The notes: generated by a model not told the origin, from the sequence alone. Counted from the stretch's first letter, positions 1 through 8,714 are shown. The stretch: 57,809 nt of DNA from Bacillus sp. EB01 (GCF_000613125.1 NZ_HG964497.1:1956295-2014103), one strand, 5' to 3'. Made by a program: numbers and translations.

Positions 1-45
1 AGCCAACGTACCTTTTCCAAAGAATGTGCAATCCTGCGAATAAGC

Positions 46-340
46 GAGTATTCGGGAGAAAATTGAATTAAACCGAGGGAGATTAATCGGTGTATGGGTA
101 AGAGAGATTAATCCAAGAGAGCCCGTCTCATAGATAATCGGTGTATGGGTAAGAGAGATTAATCCAATAGAGCCCGTCTCACAGATTAATCGGAGTTTGG
201 AGCAAGGAGATTAATCTATGAGACCCGGTCTTATAGATATCAGAGTTCGGGAGAGACGGATTAATCCAATAGAGCCGGTCTAATAGATTAAACAGGGTCC
301 GGGAGAGGTGAAATAATCCAATAGAACCGGTATACAGTCA
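46..340. repeat. Intergenic tandem array, about 51-52 bp unit
   Basis: Five to six diverged copies of a unit built around ATTAATCC-AATAGAGCC-GTCT-ATAGATTAATCGG and a GGGAGAG-like block. Taking the GGG of that block as an anchor, copies lie near 54, 96, 147, 199, 249 and 301, giving steps of about 42, 51, 52, 50 and 52 bp. No reading frame runs through it and no unique spacers separate the units, so it is not a CRISPR array. It lies downstream of the minus-strand gene ending at 364. Confidence 0.8.
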
Positions 341-359
341 AAAGAGCCATTAGCTCTTA
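341..359 (-). terminator. Terminator of the gene at 364-993
   Basis: On the minus strand AAGAGC, TAAT and GGCTCTT form a short hairpin followed by TTTG. It lies immediately after the stop codon of the upstream minus-strand gene. Confidence 0.5.
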
Positions 360-363
360 ATAG

Positions 364-993
364 TTATGCCTCCTGGAGCCACTTGGACCGGATTAGTTCT
401 TTATCGTTTTGGTTCCTTTCTTTGACGCCTCCAAACATCACTTTCCATAAGCCTTCCTTCCACTTGGCGGGGTCTTGTTCGTAGTAGTAGATTCCCTCCA
501 CTGTGGAAATATCGTCAGTGAAGTCGAGATGGATGAGGCTGTTTTTATAAAAGACGAACGTGAAGCCATGTTCGATTGATAACTGATTATCTTTAAAAAA
601 GGATATTGCAAAGTATGCATAGTCATCTTTCACGGTGTCGGTCAGAATCTGGAACGCGGGTTTGCCGATATAGGAATGGATTTCACTGCTGTTTGAAAAA
701 GTGATTGGGCTAAATGAATAGTCTTCCGAGTTGAAAATTTCCCATTTGATCGGTCCATCTTCCTGCAAAGCAAACAGTGTATCGAGTACCGTTTTATAAA
801 TTTGAGGAAATTCTTTCTTTAAAAAGTTTATTGTATCGAGCTCTTTGGTTGATAGAGGGGGCTTGGTCTTACAGTTGCCAACGATTTCAATCTCATCAGT
901 CCCAAACAGGGAAGCCGTGCTGTTAACAGTTAGCCAGCCGTCATATTCTCCATATTCCTCGTAGTATTTAAAACGATCGATTTGATTAACCAT
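364..993 (-). CDS. Hypothetical protein, 209 aa
   Basis: Not recognised with confidence. The reading frame starts with ATG behind a good AGGAGG box (AGGAGGCGAACAA then ATG), which supports it as real. The protein is soluble, acidic and aromatic-rich, with no signal peptide or membrane segment. A segment near residues 47-80 (LSTKELDTINFLKKEFPQIY) is reminiscent of small DUF6985-like proteins, but this is only a resemblance by eye. It stands alone: a hairpin follows the stop, and the next gene upstream is a histidine kinase with its own terminator. Confidence 0.7.
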   Translation of the reverse strand: MVNQIDRFKYYEEYGEYDGWLTVNSTASLFGTDEIEIVGNCKTKPPLSTKELDTINFLKKEFPQIYKTVLDTLFALQEDGPIKWEIFNSEDYSFSPITFSNSSEIHSYIGKPAFQILTDTVKDDYAYFAISFFKDNQLSIEHGFTFVFYKNSLIHLDFTDDISTVEGIYYYEQDPAKWKEGLWKVMFGGVKERNQNDKELIRSKWLQEA

Positions 994-1062
994 TTGTTCG
1001 CCTCCTAAACTTTATAAACTATATTCTATATTTCTACAAAATTGTCCTTCTTTTTTGAAAAT

Positions 1063-1088
1063 GGGCCATCCCAAAAGTCAGGATGGCC
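1063..1088 (-). terminator. Terminator of the histidine kinase at 1099-2475
   Basis: On the minus strand GGCCATCC, a loop of about eight bases and GGGATGGCC form a strong stem followed by CATTTT. It lies about 10 bp past the stop codon of the kinase. Confidence 0.75.
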
Positions 1089-1098
1089 ACAGAAATTT

Positions 1099-2475
1099 CT
1101 ATAGTTCAATAACAAATTCCGTTCCTTGGCCTTGTTCGCTGCTGACAGAGATGGTGCTGCCATGTGCTTCAACAAGTTCTTTGGCGATTGCAAGGCCAAG
1201 GCCGCTGCCGCCGAGGGCGCGGGTTCGGGATTTGTCAACACGGTAAAAGCGTTCAAAGATGCGGGGAACGTCTTCTTTTGGAATGCCCCAGCCGCGGTCG
1301 CGGACTGCAATCCTGACATGCTCGGACTGTCGATTTCCCTCAACTCTTGAAACGGTGACACTTACCATGCTGCCCGGATCGGAGTATTTGCGTGCGTTTT
1401 CGATCAGGTTGATGATGACCTGCTCAAAGCGGATTGGATCGATGCTGACCGAGATATTTTCTGGGCATATGAGATCGAGATTCATTTGCTTGTCGTTGAA
1501 GGCAGGAGCAGCTTTGCTAAAAATGCCCTCAAGATAAGGCTTGAGCTCGACATCCAATTTGTCGATGGAGAAGGTGTTTTCGTCTATCCTTGCCAGGTTG
1601 AACAGTTCTTTGACGAGCTTGGCCAGCTTTCCGGCTTCTTCGGTAATGATGGTAAGGTATTTGTTGCGCTCCGCAGGTTCAAGTTCCTTACGCTGGGCGA
1701 TTTCGGCATAGCCCTTGATATATGTGAGCGGCGTTCTCAATTCATGTGAAATGGACCCAAGGAAATCATTGCGTTCATTTTTTAAAATATCCAATTCATG
1801 TGCAAGGATTTCAATTGACTCCCCAAGTTCACCGACTTCGTCACGGGAGCGCTTGGGCAAGGTGACGGAGAAATCGCCCTTTCTGATTTTCTTGGTTGCT
1901 TCGTTCATTTGGACGAGTGGTTCGGTCAAAAAGCGTGATAGGAAAAAGATGACGCCAATCATGAACAAAAGCGACAAAAGTCCGGCAATCAAGAAGTGCT
2001 GGTTCATCCCAGAGATGAGCTCCTTGATTTTTTCGGTTCCCTGAAACATAAACACCGTTCCATTGGTTCCATCCTGCAAATCTACCGGAGAGGCGGAGGC
2101 GATAAACGGCTTGTCCTTCCAGTCATCTTCAAGAATCATCCCAGGTTCGGGAATGTCGTCAGGACGCTTGGACATGACAGCTTCCATTGCAGGCACTACC
2201 TCGTTTGAGGACATAAGGATGGTACCGTACGAATCAGCCAGGATGACAATTGTATCGGTGCGCGATTCCATCAAAGCAATATGCCGGATCGTTTCCTCGT
2301 GAAAGTTCTCCTCAAGGATTTCGCGGTGGTTGTTGCCGCGGGTTTGCAACGCGCTGAGTTCGTCGTGGACCCGCGAGTGGATGATATTGTTGTGAAGCGC
2401 GACCATCAAAATCGTTTCTAACAGGAAAATGGCCAGGAAAAAGAAAAAACCGATTTTAAAGGAAATTTTATTCAT
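1099..2475 (-). CDS. Membrane sensor histidine kinase (orphan)
   Basis: A 458-residue HAMP-containing sensor kinase. It has an N-terminal membrane segment (about residues 9-28), an extracytoplasmic sensing region of roughly 130 residues, a second membrane segment (about 161-182), a HAMP linker, and an H-box SISHELRTPL with the phospho-accepting His near 244. The ATP-binding region has an N-box (INLIENARKYS) and G-boxes ending GGSGLGLAIAKELVEAHG. I chose the ATG at 2475 because GGAGGG precedes it; the longer frame to 2529 adds a non-conserved leader. No response-regulator gene is adjacent on the same strand, so it looks like an orphan. The nearest regulator, at 3844, already has its own kinase. 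The stimulus cannot be read from the sequence. Confidence 0.93.
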   Translation of the reverse strand: MNKISFKIGFFFFLAIFLLETILMVALHNNIIHSRVHDELSALQTRGNNHREILEENFHEETIRHIALMESRTDTIVILADSYGTILMSSNEVVPAMEAVMSKRPDDIPEPGMILEDDWKDKPFIASASPVDLQDGTNGTVFMFQGTEKIKELISGMNQHFLIAGLLSLLFMIGVIFFLSRFLTEPLVQMNEATKKIRKGDFSVTLPKRSRDEVGELGESIEILAHELDILKNERNDFLGSISHELRTPLTYIKGYAEIAQRKELEPAERNKYLTIITEEAGKLAKLVKELFNLARIDENTFSIDKLDVELKPYLEGIFSKAAPAFNDKQMNLDLICPENISVSIDPIRFEQVIINLIENARKYSDPGSMVSVTVSRVEGNRQSEHVRIAVRDRGWGIPKEDVPRIFERFYRVDKSRTRALGGSGLGLAIAKELVEAHGSTISVSSEQGQGTEFVIEL

Positions 2476-2490
2476 GGGGTACCCTCCGGG

Positions 2491-2610
2491 AGTTAGGCTG
2501 AACGGGTATTTGACCGATAAAAATGACAATTGACCGATAAATTTTAGATTTGGCCGATAAACCAGACGAAACGACCGATATACTACTTAATTTGACCGAT
2601 AAGCATCAGA
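2491..2610. repeat. Short tandem array of GACCGATAA, 20-21 bp period
   Basis: The word GRCCGATA recurs at 2512, 2532, 2552, 2573 and 2594, with steps of 20, 20, 21 and 21 bp and unrelated bases between. It lies just upstream of the kinase start. The same word, inverted as TATCGGTC, forms another 20-bp array at 47031-47078. Confidence 0.85.
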
Positions 2611-2850
2611 ATCGTTCATTTTAGCGAACCAATAGGCGCGGCAATCGAGATCAAAAGTGTAACGCTAGAGCCAGTGCCGGTTCCAATTTAAAAAAGAGTG
2701 CTGTCCAATTATTTGTTAACAGTGTTGTGTAGGTGAATGTGATTCAGCCGTTGGGGCTGCCGATAAAGCTTCATTAAGAGCGCAGGCGCAATGCAAAAAA
2801 AGTTTATCCGGCTTTACTGTAGCTATAGAATACACCATTGGGGGAGGCTT
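2611..2850. other. Intergenic, nothing recognised
   Basis: About 240 bp between the kinase-side repeat array and the minus-strand RNA-like elements. I see no open frame with a ribosome binding site and no clear hairpin or promoter here. Confidence 0.4.
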
Positions 2851-3153
2851 TTGACAAAAAAAGGGCAAAAAAATGGGGTGCCAGCGTCGCCGGCACCCGA
2901 ATTAAGGGAGGTTAATTAAGTAAAGCAGATAGTTCAAACTTGGGTAAAACATATTAAATCTGATTTGCCTGGCAGATTCTCCGCTTCAGCCCGCATAGCC
3001 CCACTATGTTTGCGTCGGGTTCGATTCTGTCGGCATTTCAAAATTGTTAAAAGAGTTTGCTTGAGAAGCTCTGGGCTTCTCTTAACTACACCCTAATAAT
3101 AAGAAATTATTTTGTGGATGGTATGAAGAACTTATGTGGTTTTTGTGAAGAAG
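2851..3153 (-). ncRNA. Candidate small RNA, copy A of a duplicated element
   Basis: The minus strand reads, in order, a conserved 38-nt block (3153-3114), a central hairpin with CATAG-TGGGG-CTATG (3008-2994), a conserved block around 2950-2906 (ACCCAAGTTTGAACTATC), and a terminator GGGTGCC/GGCACCC (2898-2876) running into T-rich sequence. The same order recurs in copy B at 3203-3517. In the central hairpin an A-U pair in copy A is replaced by G-C in copy B around the same TGGGG loop. A second position is U-A against U-G, which pairs only on the minus strand. I cannot assign it to a named RNA family. Confidence 0.55.
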
Positions 3154-3202
3154 AAGGGGCAGTGCCTGTGTGCTTGCTGGCATAGGGGAAACGTCCCTAA
3201 AC

Positions 3203-3517
3203 AACAAAAAAAGGAGGTGCCCACCGTGTGGACACCTTATTATTAAAGGGAGGTTAATTAAGGGTAAAGCTAGATAGTTCAAACTTGGGTAAAACAATTT
3301 AGAGTCATGTTGCGTATTCAAGAATTCTGATTTGCTCTGGAGTGCTTGCCAACTGCTTGCACGGCCCCACCATGCTTGCTGTTTGCCTGCGGTTCCAGAC
3401 AATCCAGGATTTGGTTTTCCTGTTGTGTAGTGTTGGGTTTTATACCCTTGCTACATCTTTATAATAGAAAATAAGAATGTGGATGCTATGAAGAACTTAT
3501 GTGATTTTTGTGAAGAT
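3203..3517 (-). ncRNA. Candidate small RNA, copy B of a duplicated element
   Basis: Tandem paralogue of copy A. The minus strand shows the conserved 38-nt block (3517-3479), a central hairpin CATGG-TGGGG-CCGTG (3374-3360), the conserved ACCCAAGTTTGAACTATC block (about 3296-3248), and a terminator AGGTGTCCAC/GTGGGCACCT (3236-3215) followed by a T-run. An open frame of 106 codons crosses it, but the matching region of copy A has stops and no shared peptide, so I read it as non-coding. Transcription direction is inferred from terminator polarity and the wobble pair. Confidence 0.55.
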
Positions 3518-3735
3518 GACCTCAAAAGCGAAAGCGCCTGGTCAGCGCCGTATGGCCTGGAGTCTCTCCAACTGAGATAAAGGAAACACGAAGAGCGAAA
3601 GCGATTCGATGTTGACTTATCGTAGGGCGAAGGGCGAAGGACACTAGGCGCTAGGCGCTCCTCATTACGCTATCGCGTAATTTCGTGCGATGTAATTTCG
3701 GGGAAGTCCTCCTTGTGGAGCTAGATTAAACCAAA
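3518..3735. repeat. GC-rich intergenic element with AGCGAAAGCG motifs
   Basis: This segment carries AAGCGAAAGCGCC and AGAGCGAAAGCGATTCG, a doubled TAGGCGC word, and the palindrome TTACGCTATCGCGTAA. It codes for nothing obvious and differs sharply from the AT-rich flanks. It resembles a dispersed intergenic element that I have the impression occurs widely in Bacillaceae genomes, but I cannot verify that here. Confidence 0.45.
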
Positions 3736-3843
3736 AAGTGCAAGCGTCGGATTTTTTCAAAAAAGACTTAAAAGAGTTGAAAAACGTATAAAAAGAATTA
3801 ACTCGCAATGGTATGATGGAAGTGTCGGAAGGAGTGTATGATT

Positions 3844-4560
3844 ATGGTGAAAATTCTGCTTGTTGACGATGAACAGATGATTATGGAAGTGCTGGAAGCC
3901 TATCTTGTAAGAGAGGGCTATGAGATTGTGAAGGCTGATAATGGGGTTGACGCGCTGAAGAAAGCCAGGTCGGAAAACCCTGATTTAATAGTGCTAGATT
4001 TGATGCTTCCGGATATTTCCGGCGAGGAGGTTTGCCGCCTGGTCAGGATGGATTCGGATGTGCCGATTTTGATGCTGACGGCGAAGGGGACCGAGGAGGA
4101 CAAGATCAACGGGATTGTGATTGGAGCGGATGATTATGTGACGAAGCCGTTCTCGCCTCGTGAGGTAGTTGTCAGGATTCAGGCAATTTTGCGGCGCATG
4201 AAGAAGACGGTGGAGCAGAAGCCGGAGAAGCTTGAGTTCGATGGCGGTCTGTCAATTGATACGGAGAAAAAAGAAGTGACTTGTGGTGGTGAGCTTGTCA
4301 GCCTGACCCCGATTGAGTACAAGCTGCTGACGAATATGGCGGAAAATCCGGGCCGCGTGTACAGCCGGATGGACCTTCTGGAAAAAATCCAGGATGAAGG
4401 CATGTATTACGAGGGCTATGAGCGGAGTGTTGATACGCATATCAAGAATCTCCGGAAAAAGATCGAGCATGATTCGAGGCAGCCTCAGTTCATACTGACC
4501 GTGTTCGGGATGGGTTACAAATTCGGGGGTACTCCGCATGCTGCGAACGCTAAGAGCTAG
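3844..4560 (+). CDS. OmpR/PhoB-family response regulator
   Basis: A 238-residue DNA-binding response regulator. The receiver domain (1-115) has the acidic pair VDDE at 8-10, the phospho-acceptor Asp52 in LIVLDLMLPD, a Thr in LTAKG and the Lys in VTKPFSP. The C-terminal winged helix (about 130-230) ends in the typical YERSVDTHIKNLRKKI and GMGYKF motifs. Two ATG codons, at 3838 and 3844, compete. The second has AAGGAG at a better distance, so I prefer it. The downstream kinase overlaps its last 23 bp in another frame, which implies one transcript and translational coupling. Targets are unknown. Confidence 0.95.
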   Translation: MVKILLVDDEQMIMEVLEAYLVREGYEIVKADNGVDALKKARSENPDLIVLDLMLPDISGEEVCRLVRMDSDVPILMLTAKGTEEDKINGIVIGADDYVTKPFSPREVVVRIQAILRRMKKTVEQKPEKLEFDGGLSIDTEKKEVTCGGELVSLTPIEYKLLTNMAENPGRVYSRMDLLEKIQDEGMYYEGYERSVDTHIKNLRKKIEHDSRQPQFILTVFGMGYKFGGTPHAANAKS

Positions 4561-5911
4561 GGTCCTTTTTTACATGCTGCTTGTCTCGATGATCGGGATT
4601 GTAGTTGTGAGCATATTCATTCAATGGGGCTTTGACAAGAGCTTCAACAACTACCTGGAGCGAGGCCGTGAGCATAAGATTGAGAGGGTCATCAATCAGG
4701 CGAAGGCAGATTATCAGCGGTCAGGAAGGTTTGACAGCGAGCAGCTTAAGCGGCTGACCCATGAGTATGCCCTGAGCGAGGAGCTTTATTTTCAGATTTA
4801 CGATAATAATGGGCGAGTGCGGCACAACACGCTGCAGCTTAGAACGATTTTGAATAGTATGGGTGTCGCGGTACCCGCGAATGAGGAAGGACTGGATTCA
4901 AAGTCCTATCCCTTGGTTGTCAATAGTGAAAGGGCAGGCGAGGTTGTCGCATTCTTTTCTGTTGATTTTGTCCAGGAGGAATCGAATTTCCTTCAGACTA
5001 TTCAGTTGTATATCATACTTGCTGTTTGTTTAACGGTGATCATTGCGATTATTTTCTCTGCAATTTTTTCAAAAACATTAACGTCCGGGCTGAATAAGCT
5101 GCAATTTGCTGCGGATCAGCTGCAAAAGCATGACCTTGACATCCGGGTACCACTTGGTGGGCTGCCAGATGAAATTAAGCAGCTGGCAATCTCGTTTAAT
5201 AATTTAGCAGAGTCATTGTCAAAAGAAGAGATGCTCCGCAAAAATTTCACTGGCGACCTGGCCCATGAACTGAGGACACCGCTTGCGACATTGCGAAGTC
5301 AGATCGAGGCTTACCAGGATGGGATTTGGGAGCCGACGCCGCAGCGGCTTAAGCAGAGTCATTTCGAATTGATGCGGCTCGTCCGTCTTGTCAATGAGCT
5401 TGAGAAGCTTTTGGCCGCCGAGAATCCGCAAATCCAGCTTGAGCTTGTCAAAATGGAGGCAGGTATGGTGCTGTCGTCGATGTGGGAAATGTTCTCACCG
5501 GCTTTCCATGACAAAGGCGTCAAGCTAAATTACATTGAGCCTGAAGAAGAGGAATGGTTTTACGGCGACCGTGACAAGGTGAGCCAGGTTTTGTCCAATG
5601 TCATTAACAATGCTTTGAAGTATACGCCTGAAGGCAAGCAGGTCACTTTGTCAGTTAACGGAGACAATGCCTATTCGGTCGGGTTTATAGTCGAGGACGA
5701 AGGTGCCGGCATGGCCGAGGAAGATCTGCCACATATTTTCGAACGCTTCTACCGCGGTGACAAGTCGCGTGACAGGAAGACCGGCGGCGCAGGAATTGGC
5801 CTTTCTATTGTAAAAGCGCTGATGGAAGCACATAAAGGCCGAGTCCAGGTGAAAAGCAAGCTGAATAAAGGCACGACCTTCACACTCTGGTTCCCGAGAG
5901 AAGAGGAGTAG
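4538..5911 (+). CDS. Sensor histidine kinase, partner of the regulator at 3844
   Basis: A 457-residue HAMP sensor kinase of BaeS-like architecture. It has membrane segments at about 9-29 and 156-178, an extracytoplasmic region of about 125 residues, a HAMP linker, an H-box LAHELRTPLATLRSQ with His243, an N-box (VINNALKYT) and G-boxes (DEGAGMAEED, TGGAGIGLSIVKALMEAHKG). The start lies inside the end of the regulator gene, so the two are co-transcribed and probably coupled. A strong hairpin terminator follows at 5961. The signal sensed cannot be deduced; BaeS-like kinases commonly respond to envelope stress, which is an inference only. Confidence 0.95.
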   Translation: MLRTLRARVLFYMLLVSMIGIVVVSIFIQWGFDKSFNNYLERGREHKIERVINQAKADYQRSGRFDSEQLKRLTHEYALSEELYFQIYDNNGRVRHNTLQLRTILNSMGVAVPANEEGLDSKSYPLVVNSERAGEVVAFFSVDFVQEESNFLQTIQLYIILAVCLTVIIAIIFSAIFSKTLTSGLNKLQFAADQLQKHDLDIRVPLGGLPDEIKQLAISFNNLAESLSKEEMLRKNFTGDLAHELRTPLATLRSQIEAYQDGIWEPTPQRLKQSHFELMRLVRLVNELEKLLAAENPQIQLELVKMEAGMVLSSMWEMFSPAFHDKGVKLNYIEPEEEEWFYGDRDKVSQVLSNVINNALKYTPEGKQVTLSVNGDNAYSVGFIVEDEGAGMAEEDLPHIFERFYRGDKSRDRKTGGAGIGLSIVKALMEAHKGRVQVKSKLNKGTTFTLWFPREEE

Positions 5912-5960
5912 AAGTTATAAAATAGTGCCTGGACAGGTTAGAAGTGAATAATGGAACAAA

Positions 5961-5990
5961 GCCCATGAATGCGATCGTTCATGGGCTTTT
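5961..5990 (+). terminator. Terminator after the RR/HK pair
   Basis: GCCCATGAA and TTCATGGGC form a nine-pair perfect stem around GCGATCG, followed by TTTTAC. It lies about 50 bp after the kinase stop. Confidence 0.85.
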
Positions 5991-6165
5991 ACTATTTTAG
6001 TAGAAAGCTTTAATAGAGTACGATTGGTATGAATTCCAGTAGACCAGTCAAGGTGGGTGAATGTTTTTACATTTTGACTCTAATATTGTAGAAAAATGTT
6101 AAAAAAAGTCACATTATTCCTTGTAGCGATGTTGTAGAATAGGAAAGGTATGAAAGGAGTTCAAC

Positions 6166-7245
6166 ATGTTTATGTACAAAGATATTATTGCGAATATTGC
6201 AATTATAATAGCGTCATTGGCTGTGGCGGGACAGTTATTTAAAATGGAATCAATGAAGGTAAATTTGAAAACAAAGCTGTTAGGCGGGATTGCCGGGGGG
6301 CTGCTCGGGTCCATATTAATGTTCTATTCCGTTAAAGTGGCGGAGCATACGATAATTGATATCCGTAATTTTGCAATCATCATTGTTGTACTTTATGGAG
6401 GGCTTTCAAGCGGGCTGGTTGCCGCGGTGATCATTACTGCTATCCGTTTCCTGGTCTTCGGGATTAATCCATCATCTTTGACTGCACTTTTTGTGATGGT
6501 GATTCTGTCCTTCCTTGGCAGCTATCTTGGGAAAAAGCAGAGCATGCCTGCGTTTGTAAAATTCAACATCTTGAATTTGGCGAATATCCTGCTTTTCTGT
6601 ACAGCAATTACTATTCTGGTAAAAGATCAGTCCCTGGGTGAACAAATTTATCTTAGCTATAGTGTGGTGTGCCTGGTGGGCGGGTTTGGTATCTTTTACG
6701 TAACAGAATACATCGCCCGCTCTAATGAAAATTACCGCAAATTGCGGGAAATGGCGTCGAAAGATTTTCTGACGGGACTAAATAATGTAAGACAGTTTGA
6801 TGAAGTATGGAATCGAGAAGCTTTTGCCGCCAAACAAACCGGCGAGCCGCTCTCACTTCTGATTATGGATATCGACTATTTTAAGAGTATTAATGATAAG
6901 TACGGCCATCCTGACGGCGATAAAATCCTTAAACAATTGGGAGAAATCCTTGCTGATGTCTCTCGATTAAAGGGAGGTACCGCAGCCCGGAATGGAGGGG
7001 AAGAATTCTCTATTATTCTTCCTGGGGCTGCAATGCTGGAGGCTAAGCAAGTGGCGGAGGAAGTTCGCGCGCGAGTCTTAGGACATGATTTCGAAATCTC
7101 CGACCGGAAAAAAATTAAGATTACCGTTTCAATTGGCGTCGGCTCATTCCCAGATTCAATTGAGGATATCGATAGGTTGATTAAAAAAGCGGACGACCAC
7201 CTGTACCTTGCTAAAAATACAGGAAGAAATCGGGTTTGTGCTTAG
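6166..7245 (+). CDS. Membrane diguanylate cyclase (DgcK-like)
   Basis: A 359-residue c-di-GMP synthase. Residues 1-185 form about six membrane helices of the 5TM-5TMR_LYT type (DIRNFAIIIVVLYGGLSSG is characteristic), followed by a GGDEF domain (195-357). The domain has LLIMDIDYFKSIND at 231-244, GHPDGD, and the active-site GGEEF at 277-281, all expected for an active enzyme. The RxxD inhibitory site that normally precedes the active site by five residues is absent (LKGG occupies it), so product feedback may be missing. Length and layout match B. subtilis DgcK (YhcK), but orthology is not proven. The start has AAAGGAG upstream. The gene is monocistronic and lies about 3.8 kb upstream of a c-di-GMP riboswitch. 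Confidence 0.93.
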   Translation: MFMYKDIIANIAIIIASLAVAGQLFKMESMKVNLKTKLLGGIAGGLLGSILMFYSVKVAEHTIIDIRNFAIIIVVLYGGLSSGLVAAVIITAIRFLVFGINPSSLTALFVMVILSFLGSYLGKKQSMPAFVKFNILNLANILLFCTAITILVKDQSLGEQIYLSYSVVCLVGGFGIFYVTEYIARSNENYRKLREMASKDFLTGLNNVRQFDEVWNREAFAAKQTGEPLSLLIMDIDYFKSINDKYGHPDGDKILKQLGEILADVSRLKGGTAARNGGEEFSIILPGAAMLEAKQVAEEVRARVLGHDFEISDRKKIKITVSIGVGSFPDSIEDIDRLIKKADDHLYLAKNTGRNRVCA

Positions 7246-7601
7246 GGGCCTGCCGGAATTGCGTGGAGGCCCAACAAGTTTTCTCTATGAGGTGCGGTGA
7301 ACCGTATCATAAGTAAATGAGGTTTTTTAGTCTGAGGCATTGATATCACTTGCCTAGATCATTTTTACAGGCAAAAATACCGTATCATAAGTAATAGTGC
7401 ATTTACAAAATATGTTTTCCTAAAATTAGGAGCAAATTTGAGTAATAGAAATATATTAGCTTGTTGTTAATAATTGGAAAACAACAATAGATACAACAAA
7501 AAATGTCGAATGGAAGTATAATAGATTTATGGAAAAATTGTTAGTTTGTGGATACAGAATCTCATTTTTCTAAAATGAAGGTTGAATATGGGAGGAAACG
7601 T
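7246..7601. other. Intergenic with two copies of the GTGAACCRTATCATAAG motif
   Basis: This 356-bp gap holds a possible hairpin just after the cyclase stop (GGGCCT/AGGCCC) and two copies of the dispersed motif, at 7296-7320 and 7379-7396. I see no gene here. AT-rich sequence from 7400 on presumably carries the promoter of the DUF4230 gene, but no convincing -35/-10 pair stood out. Confidence 0.5.
7296..7396 (+). repeat. Dispersed motif GTGAACCRTATCATAAGTAA (two copies)
   Basis: GGTGAACCGTATCATAAGTA is at 7296 and ACCGTATCATAAGTAA at 7380. Related copies occur at 8603, 18393, 35212 and, shortened, 50914. All are intergenic and several sit just beyond a terminator. The function is unknown. Confidence 0.65.
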
Positions 7602-8342
7602 ATGAACGAGGAAGGCAAAATATCAAAAAGTGAATTAGATTATATTGTTAATCAGCTGAAGCAAACTCAAAACGAAACAGCTGCCACTATAGCACTGCAA
7701 CCAGCCAGAGCTGCTCATCGGCAGCAAAACGTACAATTGGGTAAATCCAGGATTTTGAGAAATGTTCTAGTGGGTTTCTTTATTCTTGCCGTTATATTTA
7801 CAGGGATATTATATTTACAAAAAGGAGAAACATTAAAAAGTGTAACTGTCATTGAGAGGATCGAAAAATTAGCTACATTGGCAACGGCAAAAGCACATAT
7901 GGAAACGACTATATCTGAGGAAGATAATAAATTATTTGGCAAAGACATTCCTTTTGATTTTGATATTCCTGGGTCAAAAAGGACGGTATTAATGGTCGTT
8001 CCCGGAGAAGTGACTGCAGGTGTTGACTTAAAGGATTTGACGAAAAAGGACATTACTTTGGATACCAAAAAGAAGACGATTCATATCACTTTGCCGCAGG
8101 CCTCCATTGTCCAGGCACCATCTATTGACTCAAAGAACATTATAGCCTTTTCAGATGAAGGCTTGTTTCGCAGTGAACCCAATTGGGATGAAGGGTTTAA
8201 ACTAGAAGATCTTGCTAAACAAAAAATGGAAAAGGAAGCCATTCAGGCTGGTCTTTTAAAAACTGCTGAAGATAATGCCCGACTTGTCCTACAAGAACTT
8301 TTTAAAAATCAAGATTATACGGTAACGGTTACTTTCAAATAA
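7602..8342 (+). CDS. DUF4230 family membrane-anchored protein
   Basis: A 246-residue protein with a cytoplasmic N-terminus, one membrane helix (about residues 50-70, VLVGFFILAVIFTGILYL) and an extracellular DUF4230 region. The family pattern is visible in LATLATAKAHMETTI, VVPGEVTAGVDLKDL and IHITLPQASI. The biochemical role of DUF4230 is not established. I start it at 7602 because GGAGGAAACGT precedes that ATG; an upstream in-frame ATG at 7548 lacks a good site. It appears monocistronic with its own terminator. Confidence 0.85.
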   Translation: MNEEGKISKSELDYIVNQLKQTQNETAATIALQPARAAHRQQNVQLGKSRILRNVLVGFFILAVIFTGILYLQKGETLKSVTVIERIEKLATLATAKAHMETTISEEDNKLFGKDIPFDFDIPGSKRTVLMVVPGEVTAGVDLKDLTKKDITLDTKKKTIHITLPQASIVQAPSIDSKNIIAFSDEGLFRSEPNWDEGFKLEDLAKQKMEKEAIQAGLLKTAEDNARLVLQELFKNQDYTVTVTFK

Positions 8343-8378
8343 TTGGATGCAGCGGCACCTGTGTGTGATTTAAAAGGT

Positions 8379-8412
8379 TTCCCCACAAACTAAAGGTTTG
8401 GGGGGATTTTTT
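8379..8412 (+). terminator. Terminator of the DUF4230 gene
   Basis: CCCCACAAAC and GTTTGGGGGG form a long stem with a TAAAG loop, followed by ATTTTTTG. Confidence 0.85.
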
Positions 8413-8714
8413 GTATCACTTCTTAAATAGTATAGTTGTTACTTCTAAACTGGAACATCAAATTAATGCCTCGATGAACATTTGAAGTGCCAGAAGAAGT
8501 ATTAGAAGGGATACAAGAGAGATTATTCTTATTTTCCATAAGTAGCAGCAGTTAAAACCCAAATATTTAAGGGCTTGGACGGACCCCATTTAGCTACATT
8601 CCGGTGAACCATATCCCAAGTAAATAAAGTCTTTTGAATAGGATAAAATATATAACGATTAAATTTAAGGAGATAGGAGCGATCTTATCTACTTTCAATA
8701 CTAGTAAATACATT
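8413..8714. other. Intergenic, dispersed motif only
   Basis: About 300 bp with no supported gene. It contains the motif GGTGAACCATATCCCAAGTA at 8603-8622. The end of the LigD-like polymerase gene (minus strand) follows at 8715 without a clear terminator. Confidence 0.45.

Noticed and set aside
1026-1361. A 111-codon frame on the minus strand inside the histidine kinase 3' end
   Set aside because: It lies in another frame over the G-box coding region and the terminator. The kinase frame carries all motifs.
3082-3402. A 106-codon frame across copy B of the duplicated element
   Set aside because: The matching part of copy A has stop codons and a different peptide, while hairpins and terminators are conserved, which points to RNA rather than protein.
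4252-4539. Minus-strand frames inside the response regulator
   Set aside because: The regulator has complete receiver and winged-helix motifs and overlaps the kinase gene as expected. The opposite frames have no domain or start signal.
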